Of a DNA stretch of 64,000 nucleotides, positions 18,253-27,957 are shown piece after piece. The notes under the pieces were generated by a model. That model was not told the origin of the DNA. It saw only the letters and a program-made list of their open reading frames with translations, and did no database searches. The position numbers and the translations under genes are program-made. Numbering within the stretch: position 1 is the stretch's first letter; every line of letters begins with the position of its first letter. The DNA is from G963677445 sp963678275. GTDB lineage: Bacteria; Bacteroidota; Ignavibacteria; Ignavibacteriales; Melioribacteraceae. The stretch is taken from positions 5,828,001 to 5,892,000 of the forward strand of contig OY782765.1 of assembly GCA_963678275.1 (NCBI GenBank), in the 5' to 3' direction.

Positions 18253-19698
18253 TTGGACAGAACTGTTGACTACATCATTATTGCGGCATATCTGATAGGT
18301 ATCGCTGTTTTTGGAGCTTTTTCAGGCGGCAAACAAAAATCGATTAAAGATTATTTTTTAGGATCAAAGAACGTTCCCTGGTGGGCTGTCTGCTTTTCAA
18401 TCGTAGCTGCCGAAACCAGCACTCTTACTTTTATTTCAATTCCGGGACTCGCTTATTTAACAAATCTGAATTTTCTCCAGGTAACCTTCGGGTATCTTTT
18501 AGGAAGGATATTTGTAGCCCATTTTCTCCTTCCGCAATATTATAAAGGTGAACTTTCAACAGCTTATCAGTTCCTTAATAATCGTTTTGGAGCAAAAACG
18601 AGGACCTACTCCTCCGTTATTTTCCTTTTTACAAGGACCGCGGCCGACGGAGTAAGATTATTCGCGACCGCGATTCCGTTAAAGATTTTGCTTGATCTCG
18701 ATAACTATACTACAGCTATTATCATAATCGCGCTTATCACTCTCTTATACACAACTTCCGGAGGTGTAAAAGGAATCATCTGGGTCGATGTTGTTCAGAT
18801 GTTTATCTATCTCGGCGGCGCTATAATAGCAGCCATATTTTTGCTCGGATATAATCTGCCCGAAGGATGGGAAACGGTAGCGACAGCCACCGCGGGCACA
18901 GATAAATTTTCCATTTTTAACCTGGGATTCAGCGATGGACTTTCAGGATTTTTCTCGCAGCCCTATACACTCTTCGGGGGAATTATCGGCGGGGCTTTCC
19001 TTTCAATGGCATCGCATGGCACCGATCAGTTGATTGTCCAGAGGCTTTTAACCACCAATAATCTTAAAGCGGCAAAGAAAGCTATAATAGGCAGCGGTAT
19101 AATTGTAATCATACAGTTTGCTATTTTCCTTTTTGTCGGAGTGCTGCTATATGCTTATTATGGCCCCCTTGGTCTGAAATCAGATGAAATCTTTCCAAAA
19201 TTTATAATAGAAGTTTTACCTCCCGGAGTATCGGGAATAATCATCGCCGGTTTATTCGCGGCAGCGATGTCAACAATTGCAGGGTCTATCAGTTCTCTTT
19301 CCTCCTCAACCATGTTGGACCTTTATAAACCCAATGTGAAAAATTCCGATGACAAAAAGGATCTGTATGTATCCAGAATGTTAACACTTATGTGGGCAGC
19401 GCTTCTTGTGGGAGCCGCTATATTTTTCTCGGAATCTTCACAGACAGTTGTCGAACTCGCGCTTAGTATCGCCTCATTTACTTATGGAGGCCTTCTCGGT
19501 ACATTTCTGCTGGGAATATTTGTCAAAGAGGCAAACCAGGAGGACGCTCTGGCTGGTTTTACCGCCGGAATATTTGTTATGGTAACGGTTATATCCTTGA
19601 ATCTTGTTGCCTGGACCTGGTTTACTCTTGTCGGTGTGATAACTACTATGCTTTTCGGAAAGATTCTTAGTATGATCAAACCGGTAAATGCCGGGTAA
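18253..19698 (+). CDS. Sodium/solute symporter (SSS family)
   Basis: 481 residues with about 13 membrane segments. Recognised by the family opening (DYIIIAAYLIGIAVFGAFSG), DYFLGSKNVPWWAVCFSIVA and AETSTLTFISIPGLAY in TM2-TM3, FTRTAADGVRLFATAIPLK, and GLFAAAMSTIAGSISSLSS, a sodium-site region. Start is TTG with AAGGA upstream. The solute cannot be told from sequence. It is followed by a second, divergent member of the same family. Confidence 0.9.
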   Translation: MDRTVDYIIIAAYLIGIAVFGAFSGGKQKSIKDYFLGSKNVPWWAVCFSIVAAETSTLTFISIPGLAYLTNLNFLQVTFGYLLGRIFVAHFLLPQYYKGELSTAYQFLNNRFGAKTRTYSSVIFLFTRTAADGVRLFATAIPLKILLDLDNYTTAIIIIALITLLYTTSGGVKGIIWVDVVQMFIYLGGAIIAAIFLLGYNLPEGWETVATATAGTDKFSIFNLGFSDGLSGFFSQPYTLFGGIIGGAFLSMASHGTDQLIVQRLLTTNNLKAAKKAIIGSGIIVIIQFAIFLFVGVLLYAYYGPLGLKSDEIFPKFIIEVLPPGVSGIIIAGLFAAAMSTIAGSISSLSSSTMLDLYKPNVKNSDDKKDLYVSRMLTLMWAALLVGAAIFFSESSQTVVELALSIASFTYGGLLGTFLLGIFVKEANQEDALAGFTAGIFVMVTVISLNLVAWTWFTLVGVITTMLFGKILSMIKPVNAG

Positions 19699-19721
19699 AT
19701 TAAAACTATTTCGGGGTATTC

Positions 19722-21644
19722 ATGTCAGGTTTGGTTTTAATTGACTGGATCGTTATTGCCGCTTATTTCCTTATAGTTTTTGGAATAGCAGTTTATTATT
19801 CACGCAAAGCAGGACAGGACACAGGGCAGTTTTTCCTTTCCGGCCGTAATATGCCCTGGTGGCTGGCCGGCACCGCGATGGTCGCGACCACATTCGCCGC
19901 CGATACACCTCTTGCCGTTACCGAACTTGTTGCCAGAAAAGGAATAGCGGGCAACTGGTTGTGGTGGAATATGGCAATAGGCAGCGCGCTTACTGTTTTC
20001 TTTTTTGCCAAGATGTGGAGAAGAGCGGGAATTGTTACAGATGTTGAGTTTGTTGAAATCAGGTACTCGGGAAAAGCCGCCGCTGTTTTAAGGGGATTCA
20101 GAGCGCTTTATCTTGGTTTGTTTATGAACGCGATTGTCCTTGCCTGGGTTAATAAAGCGATGGAAAAGATTTTTGACGTAACTGTTCCCGGTATGGACCC
20201 CTTCCTTCTTGTAATGATATGTATGATTATAATAGCGCTTTATGCCTCGGCGTCGGGGCTTCTGGGAACCGCCAGAATAGACGCTATTCAGTTTACAATA
20301 GCGATGGCGGGCAGCATTATTCTTGCTGTTATAATTGTAAGCATACCTTCAACGGGAGGCATTGAGGGATTTAAGGCGAAGCTGCCTGACTGGATATTTG
20401 AGTTTACACCCCGGATTGGCGCGGATGATTATTCCAACCCGGTTCTCGGCGGGACACTGGCGATGACTGTCGGGGCGTTTATCGCGCATATCGGGCTTCA
20501 GTGGTGGTCCTCATGGTACCCGGGAGCGGATCCGGGCGGCGGAGGATACATTGCACAGAGGATGATGTCGGCGAAAAATGAATCACATTCTTTTCTCGCT
20601 ACTTTGTGGTTTACTGTGGCTCATTATTGCCTGCGTCCCTGGCCCTGGATTATTGTCGCGCTCGGAGCCCTGGTGATTCTGCCTCAGTTTGGTCCGGAAC
20701 AGATCAGGGATGAAAATATCATTGATGAATATTCCGCTGCTTTCAGCACATATAATCAGTTGAATTCGGGTGAAATAACATCCGGTGAAATCAGCGATCC
20801 CGCTCTTCTGGAAAAGATGAAAAGATTTGAAGACAGTGATTTTTATGAAAAATATGAAAACAGTGTCGATCCGGGTAAAATGTATCCCAAACTTATGGCC
20901 AGGTATCTTCCTGCCGGACTGCTGGGAATGATGATGGCGGTATTTCTTGCCGCGTATATGTCGACAATAGCTTCTCAGCTAAACTGGGGCACATCTTACA
21001 TTATTAATGATTTCTACAGAAGATTTATAAAGAGAAAAGCGCCCGAGAAACATTATGTTATGATATCACGGCTGACAATTATTATTCTGATGATCTTTTC
21101 TTTGCTCATAACCAGGTTTGTTCTGCATACCATATCCGGCGCGTGGGAATTTATTATTAACGCGAGCGCGGGATTAGGCGCGGTGTTGATATTAAGATGG
21201 TACTGGTGGCGGGTAAACGCATGGTCCGAAATTTCAGCTATGATAGCTCCGCTCGTAATATATCCTGTCGCCCATTATGGTTTCGGGCTGGAATCGCCAA
21301 TTACTCTTTATCCCACAGTTATTGGAACAACCATAATATGGCTTGTTGTTACCTATATAACAAAACCGGTGGATGTCGCGGTATTGGGAGAGTTTTATAA
21401 GAAAATTCATCCGGGAGGACCAGGCTGGAAAAAAGTTGCCTCGGAATATCCTGAAATAAAATCGGATAAAGGTTATGGAAAGTTATTTATTAATTGGGCG
21501 TCTGCTGTAATTTTAGTATATTCGTTTCTTTATGGAACAGGAAAAATACTCTTCCATGAATATCTCGCCGGATCGGTGGCTCTGTTGGCAGGAATTATTG
21601 CCGGAATGGTTATATACATAAATTTGAAAAAGGAGGAAAATTAA
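19722..21644 (+). CDS. Second sodium/solute symporter (SSS family), large form
   Basis: 640 residues, larger than its neighbour. Family blocks: GQFFLSGRNMPWWLAGTAMV, TTFAADTPLAVTELVARKGI, SGLLGTARIDAIQFTIAM and FLAAYMSTIASQLNWGTSYI. It contains a long hydrophilic loop (about residues 325-395) between membrane segments and a C-terminal extension. Aromatic-rich stretches such as GLQWWSSWYPGADPGGGGYI resemble symporters of the sugar/sialic-acid-like subgroup, but the substrate is unassigned. 23 bases after the first symporter. Confidence 0.88.
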   Translation: MSGLVLIDWIVIAAYFLIVFGIAVYYSRKAGQDTGQFFLSGRNMPWWLAGTAMVATTFAADTPLAVTELVARKGIAGNWLWWNMAIGSALTVFFFAKMWRRAGIVTDVEFVEIRYSGKAAAVLRGFRALYLGLFMNAIVLAWVNKAMEKIFDVTVPGMDPFLLVMICMIIIALYASASGLLGTARIDAIQFTIAMAGSIILAVIIVSIPSTGGIEGFKAKLPDWIFEFTPRIGADDYSNPVLGGTLAMTVGAFIAHIGLQWWSSWYPGADPGGGGYIAQRMMSAKNESHSFLATLWFTVAHYCLRPWPWIIVALGALVILPQFGPEQIRDENIIDEYSAAFSTYNQLNSGEITSGEISDPALLEKMKRFEDSDFYEKYENSVDPGKMYPKLMARYLPAGLLGMMMAVFLAAYMSTIASQLNWGTSYIINDFYRRFIKRKAPEKHYVMISRLTIIILMIFSLLITRFVLHTISGAWEFIINASAGLGAVLILRWYWWRVNAWSEISAMIAPLVIYPVAHYGFGLESPITLYPTVIGTTIIWLVVTYITKPVDVAVLGEFYKKIHPGGPGWKKVASEYPEIKSDKGYGKLFINWASAVILVYSFLYGTGKILFHEYLAGSVALLAGIIAGMVIYINLKKEEN

Positions 21645-21673
21645 CATCTGTTAATTTCCTGCGGAGAAAATTC

Positions 21674-22531
21674 ATGTTGGATAGAAAAACTCTTAGTGAG
21701 CTTGAGCTGATCGTTTTTGATCTTGACGGCACTCTGTTGAATGACAGCGGTGAAATCGGGGAGGAAACAATTGAACTGGTTTCGAAACTGTGTAAGCTCG
21801 GAATGCAGTTCTCTTTTGCGAGCGGAAGGCTTCACAGCGCTATTGTCGCTCATGCGGAAAGGCTTAATATCCGGACTCCCCTGATCTCTCTCGACGGATC
21901 AATTATCAAAAGTTACCCGGGCAACAAAATAATTTTTGAATCCTATGTGCCGGAACGATATGTCAAAAAGGCGATAGCCATAGCCGATAAGTTATTGCTC
22001 AATATCGCTCTTTGCCATGCCGACGCTATCTATTACACCGAGCATAATTCTCTGATTCCACAGCTTATGGAAAAATTTGGCGCTCTTTATGAAGAAGTGC
22101 CATCATATGACAAATATCTGAAGAATACCCTCGAAATAGTTATCACCGGTGATTATAAAGATTCGGTAAAATATGCTGAGAAAAAATTCCAGTTTCCCTT
22201 TAGTTTCGGTTTGAATACAACTTTTTATAAATCCCACCGGATGGGGGATATATATTATCTCGAAGTAAGAAAACAAAAAACGAACAAAGGAGCCGGATTA
22301 AAAAGGCTTGCCAGCCATCTGGGTGTAAGAATGAGCAGAACGGCTGTAATGGGCGACTGGTATAATGACCGGACTTTATTTGAAACAGCCGGAGTGAAAA
22401 TCGCAGTTGCCAATGCTGTTCCGGGAATAAAACGGATGTCCGATTTTATTACGAAAAGGACAAATAATGAAGACGCTGCAGCCGAATTTCTGAAAATGGT
22501 ACTGAAATCAAAGACAGGAAGCGGGTCCTGA
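21674..22531 (+). CDS. HAD-superfamily phosphatase, Cof type
   Basis: 285 residues. Motif I is VFDLDGTLLND (nucleophile Asp and acid/base Asp, near 17), motif II SFASGRLHSA, and motif IV GDWYNDRTLFETAG (near 230) with the usual Cof-type cap between. Likely a cytoplasmic phosphatase of sugar phosphates or similar metabolites. GCGGAG precedes the ATG. One base separates its stop from the next gene. Confidence 0.88.
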   Translation: MLDRKTLSELELIVFDLDGTLLNDSGEIGEETIELVSKLCKLGMQFSFASGRLHSAIVAHAERLNIRTPLISLDGSIIKSYPGNKIIFESYVPERYVKKAIAIADKLLLNIALCHADAIYYTEHNSLIPQLMEKFGALYEEVPSYDKYLKNTLEIVITGDYKDSVKYAEKKFQFPFSFGLNTTFYKSHRMGDIYYLEVRKQKTNKGAGLKRLASHLGVRMSRTAVMGDWYNDRTLFETAGVKIAVANAVPGIKRMSDFITKRTNNEDAAAEFLKMVLKSKTGSGS

Positions 22532-22532
22532 A

Positions 22533-24710
22533 ATGAACCTCAAAATGAATAGAACAGTCAAGGTCCTGATATTTTTAGTTACGGTGATCCTGATTGTTAT
22601 GATGTTTCCCAAAGGGGTGTCTATTGAATCAGATATTAAAGTGGGGAGCATCTGGATTCAGGAAGACCTTATCGCTAATTTTACATTTGAGATTTTGAAG
22701 GATCCTGAAATTTATGAGCAGGAAAAAGCAAAAGCGGCCGAGAGTGTCAATCCACTTTTTATAAAGTTTGATAATATTCCCCAGAAGAGTCTCGATTCCC
22801 TGCGCTCCTATAACAGACGCCTTACAGGCCTGCTCGATAACGATCTGCGTGAAAACGCGAAATCTTTTGATAAAACTTTCCTTTCCCCGGCGTTATATGA
22901 TATTTTTCTGGAATTGAGGAAAACGGAAAACAGCCTGGTGATGAGCAGGCAGAATACCCTTTCGGACGCTTTCAGGATAGCGCGCAACGCGGTGAACAGA
23001 ATTTACAGGAAAGGGCTTATTGATGTTCCGCTCGCCAGTATTGAAATGGATACAATATCGATCAGGGAAGGTAAGTTTGAAAAGCAGATTGTTAAAACAA
23101 ATTTTCTTGACCGCAAAGCTGTTGAAGAGGAAATAACCGAATATGTGTATAACTATTTTCGCGATAATGACAGGGTAAATAATGCCCTGACTGAATATAT
23201 CCTTAATTTCGCGATTCCAAATGTAATATTCAGCAGGGAACTTACAGAAGCTGCCAGGCAGACTGTCAGCGACAGGGTATCAAAAAATCTTGGCATTGTT
23301 AATGAAAATGAGAGAATAGTTGGGAAGCATAACAGAATCACTCCCGAAATTAAGCAGAAAATTGATTCCTACCGGCTCGCTAAAGGAGAGGAAACAGGAA
23401 CAATGGGGCGAATTATGCAGACTTTCGGGAAATCGCTTCATATCATTATTATTCTTTCCATCTACATAATTTATATCTACCTTTTCAGAAAAAGAATTTT
23501 TTACGATAATCAGAAGATGCTGCTGATATGTCTTGTAATTCTTCTGATTTCATCTCTTGCCTACCTTGTCCAGCAGCTCGACGTAACAGCGCCGGTGCAT
23601 CTTCTGGTGCTTGTGCCTGTCGCCTCAATTCTGCTGACGGTAATATTTGACAGCCGGCTTGGCTTTTATGGCACTGTTGTTATTGCCCTGGTTGCCGCGG
23701 GACTGCGAGGAAATGATTACGTGCTGGCCCTGATCCATATTGTAGCGGGAGCTTTTTCTGCTTATACGGTGCGGGATATAAAAAACAGATCGCAGATATT
23801 CCGTTCATTTGTTTTTATTCTTATCGCGTATCTCACAGGCATAGTCGCTTTCGGGCTGGAGAGGTTTGCTTCTCTCGAAAGCATGCTGATTGATTCGGCT
23901 TTCGCGGCGTCAAACGCGCTGATAAGTCCGGTGCTCGCTTATGGACTCATTATCTTCTTTGAAAAGGCTTTTAGAATTACAACAGATCTTACACTTCTTG
24001 AGCTTTCCGACTTTAATACACCCTTGCTCAAAGAGCTCGCCCGCAACGCTCCCGGCACGTTCAATCATTCACTGGCTATAGGCTCAATGGTGGAGAACGC
24101 GGCGGAAGAGATAAATGGCGATCAGCTTCTTGCCCGTGTCGGGGCTTATTATCATGATATCGGAAAATCGGTAACCCCGAGCTATTTTGTCGAAAACCAG
24201 ATGTCCGACGCCAATATACATGAGGAAATGGAACCGCTTCAGAGCGCCACTGAGATCATTAAACATGTGAACGAAGGTATTGAACTGGCAAAACTGCACA
24301 ATATACCTCAGGAGATAATTGATTTTATCCCTATGCATCATGGAACGATGGTTGTTTATTTCTTCTATAAAAAGGCGGTTGAGCTTTATGGTGAGGAAAG
24401 GGTGAAAATGAATGATTTCAGGTATCCCGGACCAAAACCGCAGACAAAAGAGACCGCGCTTGTTATGCTTGCCGACGCGTGTGAATCAGCCGTAAGAGCA
24501 ATGACCGAACCGGATGAGAAAAAAATTGAAAACATTGTTACGAACCTTGTGAAAATAAGGGTTGATGACGGCCAGCTCGATGAGGCTCCCGTTACGCTGC
24601 GGGATATTACAAGGATCAAGGAAGCTTTTATTAATACTCTTGTGAGTCAGCATCATAAACGTATCCGCTATCCGAAGCAGGATGAAATGGAGAAGGAACA
24701 GAAGAAATAG
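22533..24710 (+). CDS. 7TM-HD phosphodiesterase (PgpH/YqfF-like)
   Basis: 725 residues: an N-terminal membrane anchor (about 6-26), a large extracytoplasmic 7TM-7TMR-HDED domain (about 30-290), seven membrane segments (about 300-475), and a cytoplasmic HD phosphohydrolase (about 495-700). Catalytic residues are visible in NHSLAIGSMVENAAEEI, YYHDIGK (near 540), and MHHGTMVVYFFYKKA. Characterised members such as PgpH degrade cyclic di-AMP. No diadenylate cyclase is in the window, so that substrate is by family inference. Confidence 0.9.
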   Translation: MNLKMNRTVKVLIFLVTVILIVMMFPKGVSIESDIKVGSIWIQEDLIANFTFEILKDPEIYEQEKAKAAESVNPLFIKFDNIPQKSLDSLRSYNRRLTGLLDNDLRENAKSFDKTFLSPALYDIFLELRKTENSLVMSRQNTLSDAFRIARNAVNRIYRKGLIDVPLASIEMDTISIREGKFEKQIVKTNFLDRKAVEEEITEYVYNYFRDNDRVNNALTEYILNFAIPNVIFSRELTEAARQTVSDRVSKNLGIVNENERIVGKHNRITPEIKQKIDSYRLAKGEETGTMGRIMQTFGKSLHIIIILSIYIIYIYLFRKRIFYDNQKMLLICLVILLISSLAYLVQQLDVTAPVHLLVLVPVASILLTVIFDSRLGFYGTVVIALVAAGLRGNDYVLALIHIVAGAFSAYTVRDIKNRSQIFRSFVFILIAYLTGIVAFGLERFASLESMLIDSAFAASNALISPVLAYGLIIFFEKAFRITTDLTLLELSDFNTPLLKELARNAPGTFNHSLAIGSMVENAAEEINGDQLLARVGAYYHDIGKSVTPSYFVENQMSDANIHEEMEPLQSATEIIKHVNEGIELAKLHNIPQEIIDFIPMHHGTMVVYFFYKKAVELYGEERVKMNDFRYPGPKPQTKETALVMLADACESAVRAMTEPDEKKIENIVTNLVKIRVDDGQLDEAPVTLRDITRIKEAFINTLVSQHHKRIRYPKQDEMEKEQKK

Positions 24711-24713
24711 AGA

Positions 24714-25607
24714 ATGGAAGGGCTGCTTGAGGAATATCTTGCCTTACTGAAGTTAGAAAAAAACCTTTCTGAAAATACGGTTGAGTCATATAAATGTGAT
24801 CTGAACCGTTTAATTTCTTTTCTCGAATCGGCAGGAATTGGCGATCTGGATGAAGTAGTTGCGGGCAATCTGAATGATTTTTTTTCCGTGTTAAAGGATA
24901 ATGGACTTACAACCACTTCCGCCGCGAGATATCTCTCCTCTGTGAGGGGATTTTTTAACTATCTTTCCGATAATGATTACATAAAAAATAATCCTGCCGA
25001 AAAACTTGCCTCCTCAAAGATCAGCAGAAAACTGCCCGATGTCCTTTCTCTTGAAGATATCGACAAAATTTTTGCCGAAGCTGATACTGAAAGCACACTG
25101 GGATTAAGGGACCGCGCATTTCTCGAATTGCTTTATTCATGCGGCCTGAGGGTTTCAGAGCTGCTCAACATAAAGGTAAATGATCTTTTTTTTAATGATG
25201 AGATTATAAGAGTCACCGGTAAAGGGAATAAAATGAGAATTGTTCCGGTCGGCTCAAGCGCTATTCACTGGGTAACGGCATATCTGAAATTTTCCCGCCC
25301 GCAGCTCCAGAAAAAAATACATAGCGGGAATATTCTTTTTCTTAATAAAAAGGGGAAAGCTCTTTCCCGAATGGGCATCTGGAAAATATTAAAAAAATAT
25401 GCCGATGACGCCGGGATAGAGAAAAGAGTTCATCCCCATATTTTCAGGCATTCTTTTGCCACACATCTTCTTGAGGGAGGAGCCGATCTGCGCGCAGTCC
25501 AGGAAATGCTGGGGCATAGCGATATCTCCACTACCCAGATTTACACCCACATCGACAGGGAATATATAAAACAGGTTCACAGGGATTTTCACCCGCTGGG
25601 GAAATAG
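24714..25607 (+). CDS. Tyrosine recombinase XerC/XerD
   Basis: 297 residues. N-terminal SAM-like DNA-binding domain (ending near 105) and a catalytic domain with the complete set: Arg in CGLRVSELLN, Lys in TGKGNKMR, His and Arg in HPHIFRHSFATHLLEGG, His in LGHSDISTTQIYTHI and the nucleophile Tyr in the same block. Probably resolves chromosome dimers at dif together with FtsK. XerC and XerD cannot be told apart here. Three bases after the HD gene. It is the last housekeeping gene before the repeat/IS block. Confidence 0.92.
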   Translation: MEGLLEEYLALLKLEKNLSENTVESYKCDLNRLISFLESAGIGDLDEVVAGNLNDFFSVLKDNGLTTTSAARYLSSVRGFFNYLSDNDYIKNNPAEKLASSKISRKLPDVLSLEDIDKIFAEADTESTLGLRDRAFLELLYSCGLRVSELLNIKVNDLFFNDEIIRVTGKGNKMRIVPVGSSAIHWVTAYLKFSRPQLQKKIHSGNILFLNKKGKALSRMGIWKILKKYADDAGIEKRVHPHIFRHSFATHLLEGGADLRAVQEMLGHSDISTTQIYTHIDREYIKQVHRDFHPLGK

Positions 25608-25684
25608 GACCTTGTATTTTCTATCCGGGTCTGCGGGCAAAGCAGAATTATTATTTGATAATTGACAATGGATAATTGCCTTTT

Positions 25685-25838
25685 CTCTGGCTGGTTCCCA
25701 CGGGCCGCCATCTTCGAGGCTGCCCGAGGTTATTGGGATTAGCCCCCTTCGGGGACATCACGATGTTGAAGGTAGTCAACTCCTAAAAATTATGTAAAAA
25801 ATATCAAAATATCCGGAACCCAGATGTGATGCACAAAT
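25685..25838 (+). repeat. 341-bp tandem repeat, unit A, left part
   Basis: Left part of the first of three tandem units. It begins CTCTGGCTGGTTCCCACGGG and runs through GCCCCCTTCGGGGAC to the IS insertion point. The rest of the unit lies beyond the IS at 27770-27957. Confidence 0.88.
25797..25838 (+). repeat. 42-bp target-site duplication, left copy
   Basis: Identical over all 42 bases to 27728-27769. Both copies share a variant (AAAATATCCGG) that the other tandem units lack (AAACATCCGG), as expected if the two arose by duplication during insertion. Confidence 0.88.
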
Positions 25839-25943
25839 CCTGACTTCCGACCCAAAACAGCGTAACTCATTGTTATTAAAGGGCATAGGTTTTTTATAGG
25901 CACTACATTTCTCATATTTCCGATTTCACATTCAGGGAGTTAT

Positions 25944-27593
25944 CTATATTTCATATGGAACGCTATCAATCTTTAGCCCTACTACCTGATAGATTTTTCT
26001 TATATGTTTCGTTACCATTGAAGGCATGGCATACCTTTTTTGAGTTGACTGGTCTCTGAGAATACTGCATTGAACATGAAGCAACTCATTTCTTATTACT
26101 TCAGGAGAAAGCTTTTCATACTGTTTCAAGACACGATATTCAAGGTGCCTCAGACATACCAGCGCCATAAAACATATCGCAATATGAGCTTTTACCCTTT
26201 TGGGCGTCCAGTGGTATATCGGACGTAGACTTAAGTCATGCTTACTGATCCGGAAGCATTCCTCTATTTGCCATAGTTTCTGATATTGCTCCCTTACTTC
26301 TTTTTCGTTTAGTTCTTCTGCATTTGTGACAACACCATGCAATCCGTCCCATTTTGCCGACTCAGCTAGTTTTTCTTCATCTATTATTATTTTGGACTCA
26401 CCTTCTATCTGAAGAAATTTCTTATATCCATAGTTGCTTATCAACGAAGAGGGGTTTGAGGATCGTTCCAGTTTCTTTCTCAACTTTTCTATCGCTTTTT
26501 CTCTGTCATAGCGATCCTTTTCGGCACGTTTAGGACTGTATGTTACTATTAATCGTTTTTTTTCTCCCAAGGTAAATACTGCCATCTTTTCATCATCAAC
26601 CGTTGATTTATAATTTGTCAGGTCAGTTATTTTATTCTGCATTTTGACGCTCATGTTTTTTAACCGCGCGCCAACTATATATTGTTTTTCTTTTCCCTCA
26701 AGTTTTGAAAGGTTTGTCTGGCTTAACATCGCACTGTCTGCAACAAATATTATCTTCCCTACCTCAAACTGTTTTTCCAGTTTCTCTATGGCCAATTCAA
26801 GTGTATTCCCCTCATAATAGGAACCGGGATAGACCTCATATCCGACTGGAAAGCCTTCGCTCGTTGTAATAAGTGCCAACAACACTTGCGGCTGGTTAAA
26901 CTTCATGTCCTTGCTGTATCCATTCTCCTTGAGTTCATCTTCTGTGAAGCTTTCGAAATACAGGGTTGTGCAATCATAGAATATTACATCAATCCTTTCT
27001 TTTATTATTCCTGAGGCTGCTTCATATGATAGCTTTTGTATTTTGTTTATTTTCTCTTCATCCAGCATATCCATCATTTTGTATACTCCGTCTAACGATA
27101 GCTTTTGGCCAAAGTCTTTTTCCAACTGTCGGACTGATGATCTTTTTGATGATGGATTGGCTATCCTGGCCATTACTATATTAAATAAATTCCTGCTCGA
27201 AGATACTTTTCTTTTAGGACTGCCAAGTGTGTACTGAAAACCAAGCTCATTATATATTTGACCATAGACCTCATGGATGCCAATGATAATCCTTTGTTCC
27301 TCCCTTAGCTTTTTTAAGTCAACATTTATTGGGTTGTCATCCTTTGTTTTTTTTGCTTCAATTACCATTTGAGCAATTTCTTCCGGGGCAAACAAGTTTG
27401 GCTGGCTTTCAGTTTCAAGCTTTGCTTTTACGTATTCAGCCAGTTCCTTTAATTTTTGTAATTCATCATCACTTAGAGCTGTGCCGATATGGCGTACAAT
27501 TTTTTGCCTGACATTAGCGCCATTACGAATCGACTCAACGATTTGAACGGATTTTTTAGGGCTATTCGGTGATGTTTTTGTTCTGATAAACAT
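25944..27593 (-). CDS. IS1634-family DDE transposase
   Basis: 549 residues from the ATG at 27593. The fold and motifs are those of IS4-superfamily, IS1634-group transposases: first Asp in DVIFYDCTTLYFES, second Asp in IFVADSAMLSQTNL, and the Y-x-x-x-x-E segment YQKLWQIEECFRISKHDLSL with ERP-like continuation RPIYHWTPKRVKAHI. The N-terminus has VESIRNGANVRQKIVRHIG, also typical. An upstream in-frame start would add five residues but would lie inside the -10 box. The gene looks intact, so the element may still be active. Confidence 0.93.
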   Translation of the reverse strand: MFIRTKTSPNSPKKSVQIVESIRNGANVRQKIVRHIGTALSDDELQKLKELAEYVKAKLETESQPNLFAPEEIAQMVIEAKKTKDDNPINVDLKKLREEQRIIIGIHEVYGQIYNELGFQYTLGSPKRKVSSSRNLFNIVMARIANPSSKRSSVRQLEKDFGQKLSLDGVYKMMDMLDEEKINKIQKLSYEAASGIIKERIDVIFYDCTTLYFESFTEDELKENGYSKDMKFNQPQVLLALITTSEGFPVGYEVYPGSYYEGNTLELAIEKLEKQFEVGKIIFVADSAMLSQTNLSKLEGKEKQYIVGARLKNMSVKMQNKITDLTNYKSTVDDEKMAVFTLGEKKRLIVTYSPKRAEKDRYDREKAIEKLRKKLERSSNPSSLISNYGYKKFLQIEGESKIIIDEEKLAESAKWDGLHGVVTNAEELNEKEVREQYQKLWQIEECFRISKHDLSLRPIYHWTPKRVKAHIAICFMALVCLRHLEYRVLKQYEKLSPEVIRNELLHVQCSILRDQSTQKRYAMPSMVTKHIRKIYQVVGLKIDSVPYEI

Positions 27594-27599
27594 GAAGAT

Positions 27600-27628
27600 A
27601 ATATACAAAAAAATAGACTGAAAGTCAA
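27600..27628 (-). promoter_or_regulatory. Consensus-like promoter of the transposase gene
   Basis: On the minus strand: TTGACT, a 17-base spacer, TATATT, then only six bases to the ATG. The transcript would start at or next to the start codon, so the message may be leaderless or nearly so. Confidence 0.6.
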
Positions 27629-27727
27629 GCGCAATGTAATATTAGGCACTACATTGGCCGTTTTTTATTTTTCCTCTGTTTTTATTGTGTTTTCTAACTT
27701 CTGGGATACTTTGGGTCTGAAGTCAGG

Positions 27728-27769
27728 AAAAATATCAAAATATCCGGAACCCAGATGTGATGCACAAAT
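27728..27769 (+). repeat. 42-bp target-site duplication, right copy
   Basis: Exact copy of 25797-25838, directly abutting the right terminal inverted repeat of the IS. Confidence 0.88.
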
Positions 27770-27957
27770 CCCCCGAAGGGGGATAAGCCGAATAACCACA
27801 GGGTGTTCCCGCAGGGAATTCCCTGTGGGGGCGGGGTGGAAAGGGTACACATCATCTACGCTGTGTACGAACCCTGAAGAACTGAAAGGGAATTTTGAGA
27901 ATTTTCCTCAACCGATCTGCCTATTTACCTTCATCCTCGGGACATGTTGTTTTTTTT
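27770..27957 (+). repeat. 341-bp tandem repeat, unit A, right part
   Basis: Continues unit A after the IS. Contains CCCCCGAAGGGGG, the palindrome CAGGGAATTCCCTG and GTACAC/GTGTAC arms. Removing the IS and one 42-bp copy restores a unit of about 342 bp. Confidence 0.85.

Larger units (their letters stand above)
25839..27727 (-). mobile_element. IS1634-family insertion sequence
   Basis: 1889-bp element bounded by 18-bp terminal inverted repeats that match at 17 positions (25839-25856 CCTGACTTCCGACCCAAA; 27710-27727 is its complement with one change). It carries one intact transposase gene on the minus strand and a consensus-like promoter. It is flanked by a perfect 42-bp direct repeat and splits the first 341-bp tandem unit. 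IS1634-type elements are known for unusually long, variable target duplications, which fits. A 13-bp TAGGCACTACATT box occurs just inside both ends, in direct orientation. Confidence 0.92.
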
